NCBI GenBank assembly: GCA_945902115.1 | Contig: CAMDLY010000002.1 | Span: 1-64,000, forward strand | Origin: Lishizhenia tianjinensis | GTDB lineage: Bacteria > Bacteroidota > Bacteroidia > Flavobacteriales_D > Crocinitomicaceae | Direction: 5' to 3' | DNA length: 64,000 nucleotides | Part shown: in pieces, positions 58,934 through 64,000 of the stretch | Position numbering within the stretch: position 1 is the first letter of the stretch | Layout: the number at the start of each line of letters is the position of its first letter | Program-made: the position numbers and the translations under genes | The notes under the pieces: generated by a model | The model's database searches: none | What the model saw: only the letters and a program-made list of their open reading frames with translations | What the model was told of the DNA's origin: nothing

Positions 58934-61472
58934 AATACTTGTCATAGGTTGGGATGCGGCTGATTGGAAGGTTATAAAACCTCTGATTGAGCAAGGTAAG
59001 ATGCCAACTCTTAAAAGGTTAATGGAACGCGGTGTACATGGCCGAATTCAGACCTTAGATCCTCCCTTGTCTCCTATGCTATGGACCAGTATTGCTACTG
59101 GATTTAGAGCTGATACACATGGGATTGGTGGTTTTGTTGAGCCGACGCCAAATGGAGAAGGACTTCGCCCAGTTACTACCACCTCACGAAAAGTAAAAGC
59201 AATTTGGAATATCTTGAACCAAGAGGGATGGAAAAGCAATGTGGTCACTTGGTGGCCAAGTAATCCTGCAGAGCCAATAAATGGAGTGATGGTTTCCAAT
59301 TTATATCAAGCTGCCAACAAAGCTCTTGGTGAAGATTGGGAAATGCCAACAGGGACAATTCATCCTGAGGAATTGAGTGAAACTATGAAAGAATTTCGTG
59401 TGCATCCTCACGAGATAAGTTTGAGTATGTCAATTCCTTTTATACCAAATTTGGCAGAAGATTTAGAACTTAGAAAAGATAAAAGAACCTTAAGCGTATT
59501 AAAAGTAATATCTCATGCCGCCACAGTGCATGCAGCATCTACCTTTCTAATGGAAGAGACCGAATGGGATTTCATGGCTGTTTACCACGATGCTATTGAT
59601 CATTTTTGTCATACAGCAATGAAATATTTTCCACCGAGAAGACCTGAGATTCCTGAAAATGACTACGAAAATTTCAAGCAAGTTGTTGAATCCGGGTATC
59701 TTTTTCATGACATGATGCTGGAACGAACCTTGTCTTTAATCGATGATAACACTACCGTTGTTTTACTCTCTGATCATGGCTTCTATTCCGATCACCAAAG
59801 GCCACTGCATATTCCTAGTGAACCTTCAGGGCCTGCTGTTGAACACAGTCCATATGGTATTTTTGTGATGGCAGGACCTGGAATCAAAAAAGGTTCGGAA
59901 ATTTCAGGCGCTAGTGTATTGGATGTGACTCCAACTTTACTGCATCATGCGGGACTTCCTGTTGGAAGTGATATGGAAGGAAAGGTATTGTATCAATGTT
60001 TTGAAAATCCTGCAGCTGCCAAGACCATTGATTCTTGGGAAAATGTGCCAGGCGAGACCGGTCAACATGATTCCTTACTGCGGGAAGATCCTTGGGCTGC
60101 TCAAGAGGCATTACAACAATTGGTAGATTTAGGTTACATCGAGGCTCTTGATGACGACAAATTAAAACAAGTTGAGAAATGTAAGCAAGAGAATGATTAC
60201 TACATAGCAAGAAATATGATTCACGGGGGGCGTTTAAAACCTGCCATTGAGATTTTAGAACGCATTTTTACCGAATCAAAAATTCTTCGTTATGGACAAC
60301 GTCTTGCATTTGCTTACTTGAGCAAAAAAATGTACATGAAATGTCAGGAGGTAGTAGACTTACTAAAAAAAATTGATGCAGAGAAAAGGGAGGGAAAAAA
60401 TAAAGACAAAAAAGATACTGATGATGCCTTCAATAATTTAGACTACGAAGAACCAATGTATTTAGAATACCTTGAAGGACTTCTAAACTTGGCCATGAAT
60501 AAACCAAGAAAAGCACTTCCTCTGCTAGAAAAGGTTCAAAAAAAGAACCCAAACAATGTCCAAGTCGCAACGAGTATAGCGCAAATACATCTATTGAGAA
60601 AAAACTTTAAGTTCGCTGAAAATCAATACATCACTGCCCTTGCTGTCGATGACAGGAGCACTTCAGCTCATTATGGACTGGGATTAACTTTTCTTCGTCA
60701 AAATAAGTTAAACGAAGCGGTTGATGAGTTTCTAATCGCCCTTGAACAAGATTTTTTCCAGGTTCAAATACATTATCACTTGGGGGAAGCATTAGCTAAA
60801 TTAGAACTTTGGGAAGATGCCGTAAATGCATTTAGAGTAGCCGTTAGAATCTCCCCTGGTATGACTAAAGCACATAAATGGTTGGTGGATATCTACCAGA
60901 ATAAATTGAATCTTGCCAATGAAGCTCAAGAAAGTATTGCATTCTTAGAAAGCAATATAAAAGGTGATATTATAGTATGTACAGGGCTAGATAACTGCAG
61001 TCACGAAGAGTTTATCGCAGTACTCGAGAAGGGGGGCGTTTCAGTTTTACGTGATCCCAAAGGATATAAAGAAGCAGAAAAAATCTTATTTGCAAATCTA
61101 TGGTTGGAAAAGGCAATAGGAAAGGTAATTTACATTCCATGTAGGCAGTTAAGTGACCTACCAACTAATTTCAATTATAAGGTTATTTATTTGGAGCATG
61201 AATTTGAGGAAATATTACCCTCACGCACTGCCGATTTAAAAAAGAAACTATCAAAAGAAACAATAGCTATTGGTGTTCTTAATACGATCGAAAAAGAAAA
61301 ATTCATCATTGATTTGTGGATACAATCTCAACCTAGCCAGCAGGTGCTCATTGTAAATTGGAGAGAATTTCTTGAGTCAACTGACGAATTGATAAGTTTA
61401 ATATCTCAATATCTGAATGTTAGCTTAGATGAAAAAGCAATAAAAAAACAAGTAAAGTTAAAGGTTGATTAA
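58914..61472 (+). CDS. Alkaline-phosphatase-superfamily phosphodiesterase with TPRs and degenerate sulfotransferase-like tail, second copy
   Basis: 852 residues. Phosphodiesterase domain with Asp14 (IGWDAADW), Thr58 (DPPLSPMLWTS), YHDAIDHFCH and LSDHGFYSDH; Lys-rich linker about 485-505; TPR helices about 440-680 (AHYGLGLTFLRQNKLNEAV, HYHLGEALAKLELWEDAV). The C-terminal ~165 residues follow the stand-alone sulfotransferase (CTGLDNCSHEEFIAVLEKGG; then KVIYLEHEFEEILPS; then VNWREFLESTDELISLISQYL) but RSGTS is replaced by DNCSH, so PAPS binding is probably lost. This tail is about 37 residues longer than in the first copy. Cytosolic. Confidence 0.82.
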   Translation: MTKKKNKILVIGWDAADWKVIKPLIEQGKMPTLKRLMERGVHGRIQTLDPPLSPMLWTSIATGFRADTHGIGGFVEPTPNGEGLRPVTTTSRKVKAIWNILNQEGWKSNVVTWWPSNPAEPINGVMVSNLYQAANKALGEDWEMPTGTIHPEELSETMKEFRVHPHEISLSMSIPFIPNLAEDLELRKDKRTLSVLKVISHAATVHAASTFLMEETEWDFMAVYHDAIDHFCHTAMKYFPPRRPEIPENDYENFKQVVESGYLFHDMMLERTLSLIDDNTTVVLLSDHGFYSDHQRPLHIPSEPSGPAVEHSPYGIFVMAGPGIKKGSEISGASVLDVTPTLLHHAGLPVGSDMEGKVLYQCFENPAAAKTIDSWENVPGETGQHDSLLREDPWAAQEALQQLVDLGYIEALDDDKLKQVEKCKQENDYYIARNMIHGGRLKPAIEILERIFTESKILRYGQRLAFAYLSKKMYMKCQEVVDLLKKIDAEKREGKNKDKKDTDDAFNNLDYEEPMYLEYLEGLLNLAMNKPRKALPLLEKVQKKNPNNVQVATSIAQIHLLRKNFKFAENQYITALAVDDRSTSAHYGLGLTFLRQNKLNEAVDEFLIALEQDFFQVQIHYHLGEALAKLELWEDAVNAFRVAVRISPGMTKAHKWLVDIYQNKLNLANEAQESIAFLESNIKGDIIVCTGLDNCSHEEFIAVLEKGGVSVLRDPKGYKEAEKILFANLWLEKAIGKVIYIPCRQLSDLPTNFNYKVIYLEHEFEEILPSRTADLKKKLSKETIAIGVLNTIEKEKFIIDLWIQSQPSQQVLIVNWREFLESTDELISLISQYLNVSLDEKAIKKQVKLKVD

Positions 61473-61481
61473 AATAAATAC

Positions 61482-61489
61482 TAAATTTG
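61482..61489 (+). promoter_or_regulatory. -7 box TAAATTTG for the second HYGW-domain gene
   Basis: Exact TAnnTTTG match 21 nt before ATG 61511, directly after the phosphodiesterase stop codon. The nearest TTG is 14 nt upstream, less than ideal. Confidence 0.4.
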
Positions 61490-61510
61490 TTCACAAAATA
61501 AAAAGTGCTT

Positions 61511-62365
61511 ATGAAAAAAATTACTTCTTTAAACAAATCAAAACTAACGAGTTACACTGCATTTGCAAGTGCTATTGTAGCCGGAAGTGCTGCTAATGCC
61601 CAGGTTACCTACGTAGACATCAATCCTGATGCAGTTGCAGATTCATTAAACCCGTATGCGGTAGACTTCAATAACGATGCTGCTCCCGATATGGCTTTTG
61701 GTGTTCAACATTTATCTGGATCTTTCTCCAGTCAAGGGAATGTTCTCACATACGAAGGAGCTTTAGCTTATGCTGTTTTCCCTAACGGACTAGCAGTTTT
61801 AGACCCTGCAGATTCTACCACAGCAGTTTTAGATTGTGGAGTAGCTGTATCTCAAGCATCACTTTTTGGATCAAGTTCTGGAGCCATATTAGGATACGCA
61901 GCCTTAATTCAGCCAATTAACTATCCATTTGCCCAAGGTGCTTGGCTAGGTGCGAATGATAAGTATTTAGGTTACAAATTTGATTTAGGTGCAAATACCC
62001 ATTACGGATGGGTAAGACTTTCTGTTGCTGCCAACGGTGAAACGATCACTATCAAAGAATATGCATTTAACGCTACACCAGGTGCTGCAATAAATACGTG
62101 TCAACAAACTTCTGGAATCGAAAGTGTTTCAGTAGAGGATAAAGTAACTATCAAAACAACGTTAAACGATGCTACAATCAATGTAACTCCAGATTTAGTT
62201 GGTGGTTCAATATCTATGATAAGCATGGCTGGACAAGTGGTGAAAACAATCGTTATTTCTGATGTAAACACTACAATTTCTTTCGAAGGAATTGACTCAG
62301 GTATTTATTCAGTTGTTGCAAATTTTGAAGCTGGTTCAGTGAACAAAAGAGTTTATATAAAATAA
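61511..62365 (+). CDS. T9SS-exported HYGW-domain protein 2
   Basis: 284 residues. N-terminus SYTAFASAIVAGSAANAQ, then VTYVDINPD, DFNNDAAPDM (Ca2+-type), NDKYLGYKF, ANTHYGWVRLSV, KEYAFNATPG, and a C-terminal sorting domain (SGIYSVVANFEAGSVNKRVYIK). Same architecture as 57696-58538. ATG 61511 is used; a GTG two codons upstream would add residues before the signal. Followed by a terminator hairpin and the third copy. Confidence 0.82.
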   Translation: MKKITSLNKSKLTSYTAFASAIVAGSAANAQVTYVDINPDAVADSLNPYAVDFNNDAAPDMAFGVQHLSGSFSSQGNVLTYEGALAYAVFPNGLAVLDPADSTTAVLDCGVAVSQASLFGSSSGAILGYAALIQPINYPFAQGAWLGANDKYLGYKFDLGANTHYGWVRLSVAANGETITIKEYAFNATPGAAINTCQQTSGIESVSVEDKVTIKTTLNDATINVTPDLVGGSISMISMAGQVVKTIVISDVNTTISFEGIDSGIYSVVANFEAGSVNKRVYIK

Positions 62366-62387
62366 CTATAATTATTTTATATATTTG

Positions 62388-62415
62388 AGGAGTGGGAAAC
62401 CACTCCTTTTTTTTT
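62388..62415 (+). terminator. Strong terminator, 12 nt before the next start codon
   Basis: Perfect 8-bp stem AGGAGTGG / CCACTCCT with GAAA loop and nine T residues (62407-62415). ATG of the third HYGW gene is at 62428. A -7 box TATATTTG (62380-62387) ends directly before the hairpin. Confidence 0.9.
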
Positions 62416-62427
62416 AAATTTACTTTT

Positions 62428-63324
62428 ATGAGCAATACAAACATTCGTCTAAAAAAATACTTGGCAGCCAGTGGAACATTACTCGTCGGAAATGTAGTAT
62501 TCGGCCAAAATCTACAATATACTGACGTCAATCCTGATGTAATTTTAGATAAAAACGCTGGACCTTTTGAAATGGATTTCAACAATGACCTATCTGTGGA
62601 CATAACTTTTGAAGTGGCTTCTTTCGACGGAAGTGGATCGTCGACTTATATGGGTATTCCATTCACATTTGTCTATAACGGTTCGCAAGCCGGAGTTGTT
62701 CCGGGTGCTAATGGTGGAGTCCAAGGACAAGTTATCGGAAGTAGCAGTACATTCGGAGTTAGTGTGTTGAATGAAGGTGATGCCATATCTGCTGCAAATA
62801 ATTTTAGCTCCCAAAGCGCAGCCATAGGGTTGCAAGGTGTAGTATCAATACCTGCTTTCAATATTGATTATGCCATAAATCAAGGTGAGTTTTTAGGAGC
62901 TTCACAAAAATTTATGGGTATGAAATTTCAGGCAGCTGGCAACATGCATTATGGATGGGTTCGTCTGAGTGTTGATACATTAGATCCTGCGGGTCTTAAA
63001 TTGATTATTCATGATTATGCTTACAACGGCACTGCCAACGAACAAATTATTGCTGGAGACCCTATTGGCTCTGTTATTGCTCAAGCTGCACTTCAGGATA
63101 AAGTATCATTTCTGATTACCACGGATTTAGTCACGTTAAATGTTACACCTGATCTTATTGGAGGGGAATTACAAATCGTGAATATTGATGGTAAATCAAC
63201 TTACACCTTACCTATTGATGATATCGGAACCAAAGTCAGGTTAGAGGACTATTCTACAGGTATTTACTTTATAGAAGCTCGATTCGGAGAAGGCACTCTA
63301 TCTAGAAAAATTTATGTAAAATAA
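62428..63324 (+). CDS. T9SS-exported HYGW-domain protein 3
   Basis: 298 residues: hydrophobic N-terminus YLAASGTLLVGNVVFGQ, LQYTDVNPDV, DFNNDLSVDI, QKFMGMKF, NMHYGWVRLSV, HDYAYNG and a C-terminal sorting domain ending RKIYVK. It is the most diverged of the three (LKLIIHD insertion, Met for Thr before HYGW). ATG 62428 is used; a GTG at 62392 lies inside the terminator hairpin. Function unknown. Confidence 0.82.
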   Translation: MSNTNIRLKKYLAASGTLLVGNVVFGQNLQYTDVNPDVILDKNAGPFEMDFNNDLSVDITFEVASFDGSGSSTYMGIPFTFVYNGSQAGVVPGANGGVQGQVIGSSSTFGVSVLNEGDAISAANNFSSQSAAIGLQGVVSIPAFNIDYAINQGEFLGASQKFMGMKFQAAGNMHYGWVRLSVDTLDPAGLKLIIHDYAYNGTANEQIIAGDPIGSVIAQAALQDKVSFLITTDLVTLNVTPDLIGGELQIVNIDGKSTYTLPIDDIGTKVRLEDYSTGIYFIEARFGEGTLSRKIYVK

Positions 63325-63365
63325 TAACCTTAGCAGAGTTATCTATTTGGAAAGCTCTTTATGAT

Positions 63366-64000
63366 ATGCGAAAACTACTTACACTCACACTACTTTTTAT
63401 TTTTATTTACTTCGTTCAAATATCCGCTCAAATCAAAATCAATGAGGGGTGCAACAAAAACTATCAATCTCTTTTCGATGAAGATGGAGACTCCCCCGAT
63501 TGGATAGAACTATATAACGCTGGCTCAACTAATATTCTTCTTTCTGACTATTTCTTAAGTGACAAAAATAGCAACCCCTTTTCCTGGCAATTACCTGATA
63601 TTTCACTACCACCTGGAGGATTTCAAAAAGTTTTTTGCAGTGGTAAGGATCGTTTAGGAAGTGACCCTTTCAACTTTTTAACAAGCCAACAATCTTTTAC
63701 ACCCGTTTTAGGGTGGAATCAACATAATTTCTCGACACCATTTGTTTGGGATGGAGTTTCAAATATTATTGTTAACGTCTGCTCTTACAATTCTACTCAA
63801 TACACTATAAATAGTTCGTTTTATCAAACTCCAACAAACTTCGCATCCTCATTAGTGGCAATTAACGATGGAAGCGACGCTTCATGCGGAGCCACACTTG
63901 GACAAACATATAACCAACGTCCAAATGTTAAATTCAATGGAATACAAATTGGCAATGGCCAAGTTCAAAATAACGACACCGGTTATCCCGCACCATATGG
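63366..64000 (+). CDS. Lamin-tail-domain secreted protein, partial (runs off the window)
   Basis: The first 211 codons of a larger protein: signal peptide (ending YFVQISAQ), then a lamin-tail domain (IKINEGCNKN, DWIELYNAGSTNILLSDYFLSDK, ISLPPGGFQKVF), followed by a beta-sandwich segment with FVWDGVSNIIVNVC and, at the edge, TGYPAPYG, a motif I associate with a domain in large T9SS proteins. The product may also carry a CotH or chitobiase domain downstream; the window ends too soon to tell. Confidence 0.7.
   Translation, partial: MRKLLTLTLLFIFIYFVQISAQIKINEGCNKNYQSLFDEDGDSPDWIELYNAGSTNILLSDYFLSDKNSNPFSWQLPDISLPPGGFQKVFCSGKDRLGSDPFNFLTSQQSFTPVLGWNQHNFSTPFVWDGVSNIIVNVCSYNSTQYTINSSFYQTPTNFASSLVAINDGSDASCGATLGQTYNQRPNVKFNGIQIGNGQVQNNDTGYPAPY

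Overview
The window is AT-rich chromosomal DNA from a member of the Bacteroidota, most likely Flavobacteriales (a Crocinitomicaceae/Cryomorphaceae-type bacterium). The evidence is: secreted proteins with type IX secretion (T9SS) C-terminal sorting domains of both the 'gliding motility' and the short type-A kind; many promoters with the phylum's TAnnTTTG -7 box, often with TTG about 19-20 nt upstream; little sign of Shine-Dalgarno sites; a DnaG that has lost zinc ligands; a CarB without its C-terminal regulatory domain; and BshC (bacillithiol synthesis). No CRISPR array, tRNA gene, phage or insertion sequence was seen. A probable rRNA-operon promoter and leader point leftward out of the left edge.

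Layout. 1-7.1 kb: two small hypothetical genes, an ABC-F ATPase, two small lipoproteins, a [2Fe-2S] ferredoxin, then a compact leftward operon KASIII-ACP-KASIII-SDR that looks like a small acyl or polyketide assembly unit. 7.2-11.8 kb: a 1400-residue T9SS protein built from six ~94-residue repeats and two copies of a larger module. 11.8-19.1 kb: MsrA/MsrB, transporters, a C40 peptidase, a MerR-type regulator, IspH, cobalamin adenosyltransferase, ACP phosphodiesterase and a decayed T9SS lectin-like gene. 19.2-29 kb: the Entner-Doudoroff genes zwf-pgl-edd, with eda 5.3 kb away, around TerC, a subtilase, TrxB and BshC. 29-46.5 kb: mostly housekeeping (cystathionine beta-synthase, GH20 hexosaminidase, prolyl isomerases, NadK, PdxJ, MscS, DnaG, polyprenyl synthase, CarB). 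46.5-54.3 kb: DnaK, a small outer-membrane barrel, a GT2 glycosyltransferase, a propeller protein and a T9SS protein with a lysyl-oxidase-like domain.

54.5-64 kb holds the most unusual material. Two tandem paralogous modules each consist of a ~50-residue microprotein (core SLGLLALG) overlapping by exactly 20 nt the start of a large cytosolic alkaline-phosphatase-superfamily phosphodiesterase with TPR repeats and a C-terminal domain that resembles a dead sulfotransferase. An apparently intact stand-alone sulfotransferase heads the first module. Three paralogous T9SS proteins sharing a (T/M)HYGW(A/V)RL domain follow, then a lamin-tail-domain protein cut by the window edge. I propose this as a candidate undescribed system in which the cytosolic enzymes and the secreted proteins are functionally linked; this link is inference from gene order.

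Several genes have the -7 box only 3-8 nt before the start codon, so their mRNAs are probably leaderless or nearly so. Coordinates and start codons were worked out by eye; no database search was run.
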